A stretch of 64,000 nt of DNA from Hylemonella gracilis ATCC 19624 (GCF_000211835.1 NZ_AEGR01000029.1:1-64000), one strand, 5' to 3'. Numbered from the stretch's first letter, positions 37,296-47,400 are shown. Notes: a model not told the origin generated them from the sequence alone. Numbers and translations: made by a program.

Positions 37296-38279
37296 TCAGT
37301 TCAGCGTCGATTGTGCCACCCAGGCGTAGAGCGGGATGCCCAGCAGGATGTTGAGCGGAAAGGTCACGCCCAGTGACATGCCGAAGTACAACGCGGGTTG
37401 GGCTTCGGGGATGGCATGCCGCAAGGCCGCGGGAACGGCGATGTAAGACGCGCTGGCCGCGAGCACCATCAGCAGGATCGCGTCCCCGGTCGGTACGTTG
37501 AGCCAGCGGGCCAGCAGCAGGGCCAAAGCCGCATGGGCAAGGGGCGCCAGCACCGCGTAGCCGAGCAGCCAAGGCGACTGGCGTGGCAGCTGCCGCAGGT
37601 TGCGGGCGGTCAGCAGGCCCATGTCCAGCAGGAAGAAGGCCAGCATGCCCTTGAACAGATCACCCGAGAAGGGTTGCATCGCCACCTTCCCGGCTTCGCC
37701 CGACAGCATGCCAATCACCATGGCGCCCAAGAGCAGCAGCTGGGCTCCATCGGTCAGTGATTCGCGCAGCATCGGGCCAATGCCCACCCCCACGTTGGCC
37801 GGTGCGCTGCCGGGCGACAAGGTCGCGCCGGCCTGCCGCCGGTGGGCGTTGGCCAACAGCACCGCCAGCACGATGGCGGGTGATTCCATCAGCGCCATGG
37901 CGGCGGCCATGTAGCCGCCATAGGCGATCTGCTGGTTGTCGAGGAACTGGGTCGCTGTGACGAAGGTGACCGCGCTGACCGAACCGTAGGTGGCCGCGAG
38001 CGCCGCGGCGTCGAAGGGCGAGACCAGCTGCCGCAGCAGGCGGTAGCCCAGCAGCGGCACGGTCACGGCCAGCAGCAGGGCGCAGCCCAGACTGATGGCG
38101 ACCTCGCTGGTCAGGCCAGAGCGCGAGAGCGCGAAGCCGCCCTTGAGGCCCAACGCCATCAGCAGGTAGAGCGACAGGAAGCGGGAGATCGGCGCGGGGA
38201 TTTCGAGGTTGGATTTCAGTGCGCCGGCCAGCATGCCGAACACGAAGAAGAGGATGGCGGGGTCAAGCAGGTTCTGCAT
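37296..38279 (-). CDS. SbtA-like sodium-dependent bicarbonate permease
   Basis: A 327-residue inner-membrane protein with about ten hydrophobic segments, matching the SbtA (formerly DUF897) family whose cyanobacterial members import bicarbonate with sodium. Recognisable parts are ILFFVFGMLAGALKSNLEIP at 9-28, LLMALGLKGGFALSRSG and the repeat half beginning DMGLLTARNL. A middle stretch rich in Gln/Arg/Ala (about 165-185) is the cytoplasmic loop. It is transcribed divergently from a LysR gene, the arrangement of CmpR/CcmR-regulated carbon-uptake genes. No SbtB-like partner is visible. Confidence 0.87.
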   Translation of the reverse strand: MQNLLDPAILFFVFGMLAGALKSNLEIPAPISRFLSLYLLMALGLKGGFALSRSGLTSEVAISLGCALLLAVTVPLLGYRLLRQLVSPFDAAALAATYGSVSAVTFVTATQFLDNQQIAYGGYMAAAMALMESPAIVLAVLLANAHRRQAGATLSPGSAPANVGVGIGPMLRESLTDGAQLLLLGAMVIGMLSGEAGKVAMQPFSGDLFKGMLAFFLLDMGLLTARNLRQLPRQSPWLLGYAVLAPLAHAALALLLARWLNVPTGDAILLMVLAASASYIAVPAALRHAIPEAQPALYFGMSLGVTFPLNILLGIPLYAWVAQSTLN

Positions 38280-38350
38280 CGGTTCACTCCAGAGACACCG
38301 ATGATGCGAGGGACCATCTCAAAAGTAAAATCGATATTCAGGCTTTGATG

Positions 38351-38368
38351 CATAGAGATTTATCTATG
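38351..38368. promoter_or_regulatory. Candidate LysR operator overlapping the LysR start
   Basis: CATAGAGATTTATCTATG is an inverted repeat with perfect 6-base outer arms. Its last three bases are the ATG of the LysR gene, so occupancy would directly block its expression, and it lies 72 bases from the sbtA-like start. Confidence 0.4.
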
Positions 38369-39283
38369 AATGTGACTTTCCGTCAGCTGCGGCTCTTTCT
38401 CGCCTTGGCCGAGACCGGCAGCGTCAGTGGCGCCGCCCGCGCCATGCACGTGACCCAGCCCACGGCTTCCATGCAACTGCGCGAGGTCAGCGAGGCCGTG
38501 GGACTGCCGCTCTACGAAGTGGTGGCGCGCCGCGTGCACCTGACCGAGGCCGGTCTGGAGTTGGTGCGCACGGCACGCCGCATGGCCAGTGAGTGGGACG
38601 CTTTTGGACAGACCATCGACGGCTTCAAGGGTTTGACGCGCGGCCGGCTCAAGGTCGCGGTGGTCAGCACCGCCAAGTACTTTGTTCCGCGTCTGCTTGG
38701 GCATTTCTGCAGCCGTCATCCCGAGGTGGAGGTTGCGTTGGAGGTGCTCAACCGCGATGGTGTCGTGGGGCGCTTGCGCGAGAACCTGGACGACCTCTAC
38801 ATCATGTCCCGCCCGCCCGCTGAACTGGATCTAGAGGATCAGGTATTCCTGCCCAACCCCTTGGTATTGATCGCCAGCACCACCCATCCGCTCGCGCGCA
38901 AGCCAGGGCTGCAGTTGCAGGACGTGCGTGGCACCCGCTTCATCCTGCGCGAACAGGGCTCGGGCACGCGGCTGGCCACCGATGCGCATTTCCGCAAACA
39001 GCGTTTTGCACCCGAGCTAAGGATGGAACTGGGCAGCAACGAGGCCGTGCGCGAGGCCGTGGCGGGTGGGCTGGGCCTGGCGGTGATTTCGGTGCACGCT
39101 CTTGCGCCCCGGCCGGGCACGCAAGGCGTGGCCGTGCTGGACGTGGCGGGGTTTCCCATCGCATCGCAGTGGCACATCGTCTACCCCAAGGGCAAGCGCA
39201 TGACGCCGATCGCGGAGGTGTTTCGTCAGCAACTGCTGGCTCAGGCCGGGCAACTGGTCCCGCAAAGCCAGGCCGCGCGTTGA
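38366..39283 (+). CDS. LysR-family regulator, divergent from the bicarbonate permease
   Basis: A 305-residue LysR-type regulator. The helix-turn-helix spans about residues 5-62 (FRQLRLFLALAETG, AARAMHVTQPTASMQLRE) and the effector domain about 90-290. The close spacing to the divergent SbtA-like gene (86 bases) makes that gene its likely target, as with CbbR, CmpR and CcmR, which sense carbon status. I chose ATG 38366 for the usual MNVTFRQLR start; ATG 38348 would add six residues. Confidence 0.9.
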   Translation: MNVTFRQLRLFLALAETGSVSGAARAMHVTQPTASMQLREVSEAVGLPLYEVVARRVHLTEAGLELVRTARRMASEWDAFGQTIDGFKGLTRGRLKVAVVSTAKYFVPRLLGHFCSRHPEVEVALEVLNRDGVVGRLRENLDDLYIMSRPPAELDLEDQVFLPNPLVLIASTTHPLARKPGLQLQDVRGTRFILREQGSGTRLATDAHFRKQRFAPELRMELGSNEAVREAVAGGLGLAVISVHALAPRPGTQGVAVLDVAGFPIASQWHIVYPKGKRMTPIAEVFRQQLLAQAGQLVPQSQAAR

Positions 39284-39321
39284 GGGCGGCGAAGACGCGA
39301 TGCGTCCCGCCGCGCTCAGGC

Positions 39322-39951
39322 TCAGACGGGGGGACGAATCGCCGATTTGGGTCGGAACGACTTGCAGACCTCGTCCCGGGTTTCCAGGTAGGGGCCGCCG
39401 ATCAGGTCCACGCAGTAGGGCACGGCGGCGAAGATGCCTGGCACGATCGACTTGCCTTCCGAGTCCTTCAAACCCTCCAGCGTTTCCTGGATGGCCTTCG
39501 GTTGACCCGGCAGGTTGATGATCAGGCTCTTGCCCCGGATCACGGCGACCTGACGCGACAAGATGGCGGTGGGCACGAAGCGCAGGCTGATCTGGCGCAT
39601 CTGTTCGCCGAAGCCCGGCATTTCCTTGTGCGCGACGGCCAGCGTGGCTTCGGGGGTCACGTCGCGTGGCGCGGGCCCCGTCCCGCCGGTGGTCAGCACC
39701 AGCGAACAACCGGCATCCACCAGCTCGATCAAGGCCGCGCTGATCTGCGCTGCTTCGTCGGGGATCAGGCGTGACTTGAAGGTGATGGGGTTCTTCAGCG
39801 CGCGCGTGAGCCAGTCGCGCAGCGCGGGCAGGCCCTGGTCCTCGTACACCCCGCTGGAGGCACGGTCGCTGATGGAGACGATGCCGATCCGCACCGGGTC
39901 AGCGGAGCTGGCCGAGATGATCGTGGAGGAGTTGGGGGCGATCTCACTCAT
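39322..39951 (-). CDS. mog: Molybdopterin adenylyltransferase
   Basis: A 209-residue MogA/MoaB-type enzyme that adenylates molybdopterin before molybdenum insertion. Key segments are IGIVSISDRASSGVYEDQG (about 22-40), VLTTGGTGPAPRDVTPEAT (about 84-102) and LIINLPGQPKAIQETL (about 145-160). Its start overlaps the end of darP by 8 bases, so the two are translationally coupled. Molybdenum cofactor is needed by the hydroxylase encoded at the right edge of this window, though the genes are 23 kb apart. Confidence 0.93.
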   Translation of the reverse strand: MSEIAPNSSTIISASSADPVRIGIVSISDRASSGVYEDQGLPALRDWLTRALKNPITFKSRLIPDEAAQISAALIELVDAGCSLVLTTGGTGPAPRDVTPEATLAVAHKEMPGFGEQMRQISLRFVPTAILSRQVAVIRGKSLIINLPGQPKAIQETLEGLKDSEGKSIVPGIFAAVPYCVDLIGGPYLETRDEVCKSFRPKSAIRPPV

Positions 39952-40606
39952 CGTCGGGCGTCTCGTCCGGGGCTGGGTCCGCCGACGCCACCGCGCCTGC
40001 CAGTTGCGCGCGCAGCAGCTGGAACAGCTCGCGGTAGGCGCGGCCCTGGCGCGGCGCCTTGCCTTGGGAGATGGCCGCCGGGTCTGCGGGCACGGCGTCC
40101 TTGCGGGCTTGGCGCACCAGCGCACGCAGCTGCTGACTGTCGGTGTCTGGGAAATCGCTCATCCACCGCGCAAGCGCCGCGTCGTCGGCGATCAGCTGTT
40201 CGCGCCACTGCTCGGCGGTGTGCAGCAGGGCGGTTTCCTGGGCGGAGGGCAGATGCTGCTCGGTCAGGGCGGCGCGGGCCGCTTCGAGCGTCTCAGGCGG
40301 CAGCTGGCGCATCAGCTTGCCAACAAATTGGCTCTGGCGGCGGCGGCCTTCGAAATTCGTGATGCGTTGCAGCTCGGTCAGCGCGTCCAGCAGCTTGTCG
40401 GGCAGGTCCAGCCGGTTCAAGAGGTCGGCGCGCAGCGTGAGCAGGGCTTCGCCGAGTTTCTGCAGTTCCGTGCTTTCGCGCTTGAGGTCGGTCCGGCTGA
40501 CGTCGACATCGCCCTTGAGTTCGCGTTTGAGTTCCAGGTCCAGTTCGCTGCCTTCCGCGACGAACTGGCCTTTGACGTAATAACCTTTGGTGGGCTTGCG
40601 GGACAT
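39944..40606 (-). CDS. darP: Ribosome biogenesis factor DarP (YjgA/DUF615)
   Basis: A 220-residue charged helical protein of the YjgA family (renamed DarP), which associates with late 50S assembly intermediates. Family features are SRKPTKGYYVKGQFVAEGSE at the start, a KLGEALLTLRADLLNRLDLP segment near 57-76 and IGKLMRQLP-like FVGKLMRQLP near 103-112. It precedes mog with an 8-base overlap. ATG 40606 is the conserved start. Confidence 0.92.
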   Translation of the reverse strand: MSRKPTKGYYVKGQFVAEGSELDLELKRELKGDVDVSRTDLKRESTELQKLGEALLTLRADLLNRLDLPDKLLDALTELQRITNFEGRRRQSQFVGKLMRQLPPETLEAARAALTEQHLPSAQETALLHTAEQWREQLIADDAALARWMSDFPDTDSQQLRALVRQARKDAVPADPAAISQGKAPRQGRAYRELFQLLRAQLAGAVASADPAPDETPDDE

Positions 40607-40771
40607 AGCCCGGAATCATAGCCGCGCCCAACCGAGGCCCCCAAGCCAGGCCTCGGGCGCCGACACCTTGCCCTGCTTCCTTCTGACGGTCACTTCCCTG
40701 CGGGGCCGACCCGTTGCCTGCATTCAGCAAGGCCAGGGGTGCCGGACGCTTGACGGCTTTGTGATTTATAT

Positions 40772-40805
40772 TTAACCTTTAGGTAAATTAGCCAAATGGT
40801 TAATT
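40772..40805 (+). promoter_or_regulatory. Candidate ArsR-type operator/promoter region
   Basis: An unusually AT-rich block before the ArsR gene contains two dyads: TTAACC-TTT-AGGTAA (40772-40786, imperfect) and AATTAGCCA-AA-TGGTTAATT (40786-40805, 9-base arms with one mismatch). Adjacent dyads of this size and their position 23 bases before the ArsR ATG fit autorepression. Confidence 0.55.
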
Positions 40806-40827
40806 AATTAGACAAGGTGCAAAACTC

Positions 40828-41253
40828 ATGTCTGACGGACTCAGCCAGACCTTCTCCGCGCTCGCGGACCCGACTCGCCGGGCCATCCTGGCGCAGCTCG
40901 CGCGTGGGGACGCGAACGTCTCCGATCTCGCGCAACCGTTCATTAGCGACATGAGCCTGCCCGCCGTGACCAAGCACCTCAAGGTGCTGGAGCGCGCTGG
41001 CCTGGTGCGCAAGACCCGCGCCGCGCAATGGCGCACCTGCTCTTTGAATCCGCAGCCCCTGAAGGAAGCGACCGACTGGATCGAGGAATACCGCCGCATG
41101 TGGGAGGCCAGCCTGGACCGCTTGGGCGACTACCTACAGGAACTGCAGGCATCTCAACCCCTGGCCTCGGAATCGCAAAAGCCCGGCCAGGCCCCCCAAC
41201 TCCAAGCCAAACCCAAAAGAAAAGGAAAACGCCATGCAGGCAAAGCCCAATGA
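40828..41253 (+). CDS. ArsR-family transcriptional regulator
   Basis: A 141-residue winged-helix repressor. The core (about residues 5-90) reads FSALADPTRRAILAQLARGD, VSDLAQ...MSLPAVTKHLKVLERAGLV, with the ERAGLVRKTR wing. It lacks the CxC metal site of arsenic sensors and belongs to the non-metal subgroup usually found with AHSA1/SRPBCC genes. A Lys/Gln-rich tail (about 108-141) is extra. The stop overlaps the next gene by 20 bases, so the AHSA1 protein is part of the same operon. Confidence 0.92.
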   Translation: MSDGLSQTFSALADPTRRAILAQLARGDANVSDLAQPFISDMSLPAVTKHLKVLERAGLVRKTRAAQWRTCSLNPQPLKEATDWIEEYRRMWEASLDRLGDYLQELQASQPLASESQKPGQAPQLQAKPKRKGKRHAGKAQ

Positions 41254-42229
41254 AATCCGCATCGTCCGTGTCTATGACGCGCCCGTCGCACTGGTCTGGG
41301 ATGCCTGGACCGATCCCCAGCATGTGGCGCGATGGTGGGGGCCGCGTGGCTTCACCCTGACCACGCACCACAAGGACTTCCGTGTCGGTGGTCATTGGCG
41401 CTACACCATGCACGGTCCCGATGGCAAGGATTGGCCGAACTACACGCGCTACCTCGAGATCGTGCCCCACGCGAAGATGGTCTACGACCACGGCGCGAGC
41501 GACGAGAACGGGCCACCGCTGTTTCGCGTCACGGTCACTTTCTCCGAGGTGCAAGGCCAAGCACAGCCTAAAACGCAGATGGACATGACGATGGCGCTGG
41601 CCACGGCGGAGGCCGCCGCGCAGACGCGGCAGTTCATCAAGCAGGCTGGCGGCAATTCGACCTGGGACCGGCTGGCCGAGTACCTGGCCGAATATCCTGG
41701 CGATGGTCAGGGGCGTCGTGGCAAGCGGGCCTTTTTCATTCATCGCTCGTTCAACGCACCCATCACTCGTGTCTTCGAGATGTGGAGCAATCCCCAGCAC
41801 CTTGCGAAGTGGATGGCCCCGAAGGGCGGGAACATGACGATGCGCGGTGAAATCGCGCCGGGCAAGAGCCTGTATTCCACGATGAAGGGTGAGCATGGGA
41901 CGATGCACGGCCGCGCGACCTACCGCGAGGTCTCTCCCCCGGTCATGTCAGAGGTCCATGCAGCGCAAGCGCGCATCGTCTACGAGCAGCAATTTACCGA
42001 TGAACAAGGCCAGGTCGCGCGGCATCCCCTGGCGCCGACCTGGCCGGAGACCCTGCTCACCACTGTGACCTTCTCGGAAGAGTGGTTGAACGAGACCCGC
42101 GTGACCATCGAATGGGAGCCGCTGAACGCCAGCGAGGTCGAGATCCAGACCTTCGTCGACGCGCGTTCCGGCATGACCGGGGGCTGGACGGCCTCGCTCG
42201 ACCGCCTTGAAGAGGCCCTGCTGGCTTGA
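41234..42229 (+). CDS. Tandem AHSA1/SRPBCC-domain protein
   Basis: A 331-residue soluble protein made of two related AHSA1-type domains of the START-like SRPBCC fold: residues about 5-150 (YDAPVALVWDAWTDPQHVARWWGPRG) and about 170-330 (FNAPITRVFEMWSNPQHLAKWMAPKG). Each begins with the conserved V/I-x-x-A-W/M-T-x-P-x-H segment and ends with a dRLeeyLA helix. Most relatives have one domain, so this looks like a gene fusion or duplication. The fold binds hydrophobic ligands; function unknown. It is translationally coupled to the ArsR regulator. Confidence 0.9.
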   Translation: MQAKPNEIRIVRVYDAPVALVWDAWTDPQHVARWWGPRGFTLTTHHKDFRVGGHWRYTMHGPDGKDWPNYTRYLEIVPHAKMVYDHGASDENGPPLFRVTVTFSEVQGQAQPKTQMDMTMALATAEAAAQTRQFIKQAGGNSTWDRLAEYLAEYPGDGQGRRGKRAFFIHRSFNAPITRVFEMWSNPQHLAKWMAPKGGNMTMRGEIAPGKSLYSTMKGEHGTMHGRATYREVSPPVMSEVHAAQARIVYEQQFTDEQGQVARHPLAPTWPETLLTTVTFSEEWLNETRVTIEWEPLNASEVEIQTFVDARSGMTGGWTASLDRLEEALLA

Positions 42230-42285
42230 AGGGGCCTTGGGCGCCCAGCCGTGGTGAAAAGAGGGGGCAAGTATCATTGCCCGCC

Positions 42286-43680
42286 ATGAATTCGACGACC
42301 ACACCGCAAAGCGGCTTCAGCTACAGCCGCGCCACCTTCGAGAGCCTGGTGGACCAGGCCCTTGCCCATGCCAAGAAACTGGGCGCCAGCGCGGCCGGTG
42401 CCGAGGTTTCCGAAGGCTGTGGCCTGTCGGTCTCGGTGCGCCAGGGCGAGCTGGAGAACGTCGAGCGCAACCGCGACAAGTCCCTGGGTGTCACGGTGTA
42501 CCTGGGGCAACGGCGCGGCAATGCCAGCACTTCTGATTTTTCCCTGGCCGCCATCGAACAAACGGTGCAAGCGGCCTATGACATCGCTCGCTTCACCGCG
42601 GAAGACCCGGCCGCTGGACTGCCCGATGGGGACGATGTGGTCGGGCTGGCGGAGGCAGGGCGTGACTTGGACTTGTTCCACCCCTGGGCCATCACCAGCG
42701 AGCAGGCCTCGGACATCGCGCGCGCCGCCGAAGCCGCGGCCTTCAAGACGGACAAACGCATCACCAACAGCGAAGGCGCCTCGGTCTCGGCCCAGCAATC
42801 CCACTTCTTCAGCGCCCATCGGGCCATGGACGGCAGCGCGCCGGACTTTCGCGGCGGGTACGCCAGTTCGCGCCACACGGTCTCGGTGTCGCCCATCGCT
42901 GGCCGGGGTGACGGCATGCAGCGCGATTACTGGTACAGCTCCCAGCGCCACCCGGATGAACTGGCCGCGCCCGAAGCCATTGGTCGCTATGCCGCCGAGC
43001 GCGCGCTCAGCCGCCTCAAGGCGCGCAAGATCAGCACCCGTGAAGTGCCGGTGTTGTTCGAGTCGCCGCTGGCCGCGGGCCTGCTGGGGGCCCTGGTGCA
43101 AGCCTTGTCGGGCGGCGCGCTCTACCGCAAGAGCAGTTTCCTGCTGGATTCGCTGGGCAAGCAGGTGCTGCCCGCGCACATTGACCTGCTGGAAGACCCG
43201 TTCGTGCCGCGCGGCAAGGGCAGTTCGCCTTTTGACGAGGAGGGCGTGCGCGTCAAGGCGCGCAAGGTGATCGAGGCCGGGCGGGTTCATGGGTATTTCC
43301 TGAGCAGCTATTCGGCCCGCAAGCTGGGCATGAAGACCACGGGCAACGCGGGTGGGTCGCACAACCTGGTCCTGAGTTCCCGTTTGACACAGCCCGGCGA
43401 TGACCTGGACGCCATGCTGAGAAAACTGGGCACGGGACTGTTCGTCACGGAACTCATGGGCCAGGGCGTGAACTACGTCACGGGTGATTATTCGCGGGGG
43501 GCCAGCGGGTACTGGGTCGAGAACGGGCGCATCGTTCACCCCGTGGAGGAGATCACCATCGCTGGCAACATGAAAGACATGTTGCTCGGCATCGAAGCCC
43601 TGGGCGCCGACACGTACAACTACGGCGCCAAGACGGTGGGCTCCATCTTGCTTAATCGCCTGAAGGTCGCGGGGAGCTGA
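42286..43680 (+). CDS. pmbA: Metalloprotease subunit PmbA/TldE
   Basis: A 464-residue TldE-type partner of the TldD metalloprotease, which in E. coli processes microcin B17 and degrades CcdA. Characteristic segments are GCGLSVSVRQGELENVERNR (about 46-65), the central EVPVLFESPLAAGLLGALV and the C-terminal ELMGQGVNYVTGDYSRGASG (about 390-409). Length is as expected. The catalytic HExxxH of TldD is absent, as is normal for PmbA; tldD is not in this window. ATG 42286 is used because upstream residues have no similarity. Confidence 0.94.
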   Translation: MNSTTTPQSGFSYSRATFESLVDQALAHAKKLGASAAGAEVSEGCGLSVSVRQGELENVERNRDKSLGVTVYLGQRRGNASTSDFSLAAIEQTVQAAYDIARFTAEDPAAGLPDGDDVVGLAEAGRDLDLFHPWAITSEQASDIARAAEAAAFKTDKRITNSEGASVSAQQSHFFSAHRAMDGSAPDFRGGYASSRHTVSVSPIAGRGDGMQRDYWYSSQRHPDELAAPEAIGRYAAERALSRLKARKISTREVPVLFESPLAAGLLGALVQALSGGALYRKSSFLLDSLGKQVLPAHIDLLEDPFVPRGKGSSPFDEEGVRVKARKVIEAGRVHGYFLSSYSARKLGMKTTGNAGGSHNLVLSSRLTQPGDDLDAMLRKLGTGLFVTELMGQGVNYVTGDYSRGASGYWVENGRIVHPVEEITIAGNMKDMLLGIEALGADTYNYGAKTVGSILLNRLKVAGS

Positions 43681-43725
43681 GATTGGAGGGCTGGGCGGGG
43701 GGCTTTGCTTTTGATGAGGGATTCC

Positions 43726-44172
43726 ATGCGCATACCGACGCTTCTTTCATTCCGTCCCGTGGCAGCATTCGTGCGCGCCTTGCTGATCCTGAGCGTGTTC
43801 ACGATCGCGGGCTGCGTGGTGGTCCCGCGCCAGACGACCTCGTTCAACGAAGACTGCCAGATTGTTCAGAGGCATCTCAAGCTGGGCGTTGCCTTGTTGA
43901 CGGACAACCCGCCGATGAATTGCTCCAAAACGGATGAATGCACCGCCTTGTTGACCCTGTATGCGGGTCTCGCTGCCGGCACTGCGGTGGTTTCTGGCAG
44001 CATTGTCCTGGTAGGCAACACCGTCTATTGGCTGGAAGAGCAGGGCCGCTGTGATTGGCCCGTCGCTGAAAAACTGAAAAAACTGCCCCAGTCTTTGGGC
44101 GTTCCGACCACCTTGACCTGGCCTTTGGGGACGGCGCCTGAGATGCCTGTGTCGGCAGAGTCCGGGCAATGA
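43726..44172 (+). CDS. Hypothetical lipoprotein
   Basis: A 148-residue predicted lipoprotein: a basic N-terminus, a hydrophobic stretch and the lipobox TIAGC (Cys near residue 30). Four further cysteines (DCQIV, MNCSKTDEC, GRCDW) and a second hydrophobic segment (about 70-95) follow. No domain is recognised. GAGGGA at 43715-43720 supports ATG 43726. It follows pmbA by 45 bases on the same strand. Confidence 0.72.
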   Translation: MRIPTLLSFRPVAAFVRALLILSVFTIAGCVVVPRQTTSFNEDCQIVQRHLKLGVALLTDNPPMNCSKTDECTALLTLYAGLAAGTAVVSGSIVLVGNTVYWLEEQGRCDWPVAEKLKKLPQSLGVPTTLTWPLGTAPEMPVSAESGQ

Positions 44173-44490
44173 AACCAAGACGGGCCTCCAGGACCTGATC
44201 CGTGTCAACGGCCACGAGCAGATCTGCTTTGGCGCCCTTTCCGGCAAAAAACCCCCGTTTGCTACAGGGTGAAACTGTGCGAAGATGGGCTGACGCATCG
44301 CGTGGTTGACCGCGCCGTCAGCGCATCTGAGGTGGCCGGCTGAAGATTCCGACCCGTCAGGTGCGTGCGACGCCGAGCGCCGCGCGCGCAAAAAAGCACT
44401 GATTTCCTGGTCAAGGGCAACGGCTGTGGGGCATTCGATGGCCTCCCGGTGGTGGGCACTTGACCCTCGGGCGAGGTGTAAGGGGGTGAC
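44173..44490. other. 318-bp intergenic region
   Basis: No gene is supported here. The region precedes the CHASE hybrid kinase and ends in its ribosome binding site AAGGGGGTGAC. I looked for a c-di-GMP (GEMM) riboswitch core and did not see one. Confidence 0.5.
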
Positions 44491-47400
44491 ATGCACAAGA
44501 AATCTGGGCCGTTGACCTGGTCCTTGACCGTTTTCGCGACGGGATGCATCGCCGCGGCTTTGACGTGGTTCATCCTGACTGCCGCGCAGGAAGCCGAAAC
44601 AGCCTCTCGTTTCGACGCCCTGACGCGCACGGTGGTCGATCAGTTGAAGCAGCGGATGACGCTGTATCAGTATGGTCTGAGGGGGACGCGGGGCGCGGTG
44701 ATTTCAGCGGGCGTGAACGAGGTCTCTCGCGGGGCGTTTTTCCGCTATAGCCAATCCCGCGACATCGCTCTGGAGTTCCCCGGCTCTCATGGATTCGGTT
44801 TCATACGCCGGGTGCCACGCGCGAATGAAGCTGCGTTCCTGCGCCTGGCGCGCAGCGAGCATGGCCCGGATTTTCAGATCAAGGAATTGGCGGCGCACTC
44901 AGACGACCGCCTGGTCATCCAATACATCGAACCCATGGCGCAGAACCGTGCCGCGCTGGGGTTGGACATCGGATCGGAGGGCCGTCGCCGCCTCGCCGCC
45001 GTTGAAGCCATGCGCGAGAACCGCGCGACGCTGTCTCAGCCTTTGACGCTGGTGCAGGCCGCGGGCAAGCTGGATCAGGGCTTCCTGTTTTTCCTGCCGG
45101 TGTATTCCGAGGACGTCCGTGCGAAAGCACCCCAAGATCGCCTGCGATTGGCCATCGGTCTGGCCTACACCCCCTTGGTCATCGGTGAGGTCGTTTTCCA
45201 AATGGACTTGCCCTGGCCTCAGTTGGCCGTGAATCTCTATGACGCGGAAGAACAGGGCGGGCCTCGGCGCTTCTTCTCCTCTTCCGCCCTGGATGCGCCA
45301 GCGGCCGAAGGCTTGACCCGGACCGTGCCCTTGGAGTTGTATGGGCGCCGGTGGCTGGTTGAAGTCAACGCGACCCCGGTATTCATCCAAGCGATGCAGC
45401 TCAACTCGCCTCGGTACGTGGTGGGACTCATGGTCGGCGCGTCGGCGCTCGTCGCCTTGCTCCTGTACGTCTCGCTCGTCAGCGCCCAGCGGCGCCGGCA
45501 GGCTCTGATCGAGGATGCGAGGCTGGCCGCGATCCTGGACGGCACGAGCGACGCCATCATTGGCAAGGATTTGCATGGGCGCGTGACGAGCTGGAACCGT
45601 GCCGCAGCCGAGATTTTTGGCTATGCCTCGTGGGAAGCAGTGGGCAAGACCTTGTCCGAGCTCATCGTTCCGGCGGACAGGCAGGCCGAGGAACTGTCCA
45701 TCCTCGCGCGCATCGGACGCGGAGAAACCGTGGCGCCTATCGCCACCCAGCGCTTGCGGCGCAACGGAACCTTGATCGACGTGATGGTCACCGCTTCGCC
45801 GGTGCGCGATGCCGATGGGCAGGTGGTCGGTGCCGCCTCGACCCTCCACGACATGACCGACGAGTTGATTGCTCGCAAGAGCATGCTCGAACTCAATGCC
45901 TCCCTCGAGGAGCAGGTCAAGGAGAGAACCGCCCGGCTGGCCGCCAGTGAGCGCTTTTTGCATTCCCTGATCGATGCCTTGCCGGGACTGGTGTCCTACT
46001 GGGACACGGACATGCGGTGCCGCTATTCCAATCGAACCTACCAAAAATGGTTCGGCCGCTCCCCGGAGGAAATGAATGGCATCTCACGCCAGGAGCTGAT
46101 GGGTGAGGAATTGTTCCGTTTGAACGAGCCCTATATTCAAGCCGCCCTTCGGGGCGAGCCTCAGGTCATGGAGCGCGCCGTGACCCTGCCCGATGGCAAG
46201 ACGATCAACACCCTGGCCAACTTTCTTCCCGTTTTCGAGGAGGGCGTGGTGTGCGGTTACATCGTGGTGTCGACGGACGTCACCGTGCTCAAGCAGGCCG
46301 AGGAAGCGCTGGTCAAGGCCAAGCAGAAGGCCGAGGATGCCACCCAGGCCAAGAGCGATTTCCTGGCCAACATGAGTCATGAAATCCGCACGCCGATGAA
46401 CGCGATCCTCGGCCTGTGTTATCTGCTCGAACAGCAATCGCTGTCTCCCACGTCCCGCGAAATGGTGCAGAAGATCCATGCAGCCGGGAAAACCTTGCTG
46501 ACCATCATCAACGATGTGCTGGACTTCTCCAAGATCGAGGCGCAGCACATGGTGATCGAGCAGGTGCCGTTCCGTCTCTCCGACGTCTTGGACAACTTGG
46601 CCAGCATCATGTCCGCGTCCCTCGGGAGCAAGCCGCTGGAGCTCGTTGTGGGGCCGCCGCCGGACGGCGCGAACTATCTCATCGGTGACCGGCTGCGTCT
46701 GGGGCAGGTGCTGGTCAACCTCGCCAGCAACGCGATCAAGTTCACCGGGCAGGGGGAGGTGGAAGTGCGCGTGGACCGCCTGCCGGACACGGGCAATGGC
46801 CGTGTCATGCTCCGTTTCAGCGTGCGTGACACGGGGATCGGCATCGCTCCCGACAAGCAGGAAATGATCTTCCATGCTTTCAGCCAGGCCGACACCTCGA
46901 CCACGCGGAGTTTTGGGGGTACCGGCTTGGGGCTGGCGATCAGCAGGCATCTGGTGGCGCTGATGGGAGGCCGCTTGCAGGTGCACAGCGCGCCAGGGCA
47001 AGGCAGCAACTTTCATTTCGAGTTGCCGTTTGAGCTCAGCAACCCGATGGACAGCGCCTTGCCAGACATGGCGCATTTGCGGGTCCTGATCGCGGATGAC
47101 CATGAAGCGACGCGCAAGGTGCTGGTGGACATCGCGCACAGCCTCGGCTGGCACGCGGACGCCGTGGCCACGGGTGAAGAGGCCGTGTCACGCGCCACCG
47201 GCGCCTTGTCGGAACCGTATGACCTGCTCCTGCTGGATTGGCACATGCCTGGCATGGATGGCCTGGTCGCCGCGGTGCAAATCCGTGAGTTGAGCGAATG
47301 CGAGACGGCCCCCATCATCGTCATGGTCACCGCCTACGAGCGAGAGCGCCTCGCGCGGCAAGAAGGGGCGCGAGCCACCGATGCCATCATTTGCAAGCCC

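Noticed and set aside
44173-44490. Cyclic-di-GMP riboswitch upstream of the CHASE kinase
   Set aside because: I looked for the GEMM core because of the many c-di-GMP genes and saw no matching conserved blocks.
43747-44496. 249-residue minus-strand frame over the small lipoprotein and following spacer
   Set aside because: No domain, no ribosome binding site and low-complexity arginine/histidine-rich composition; the plus-strand lipoprotein has better support.
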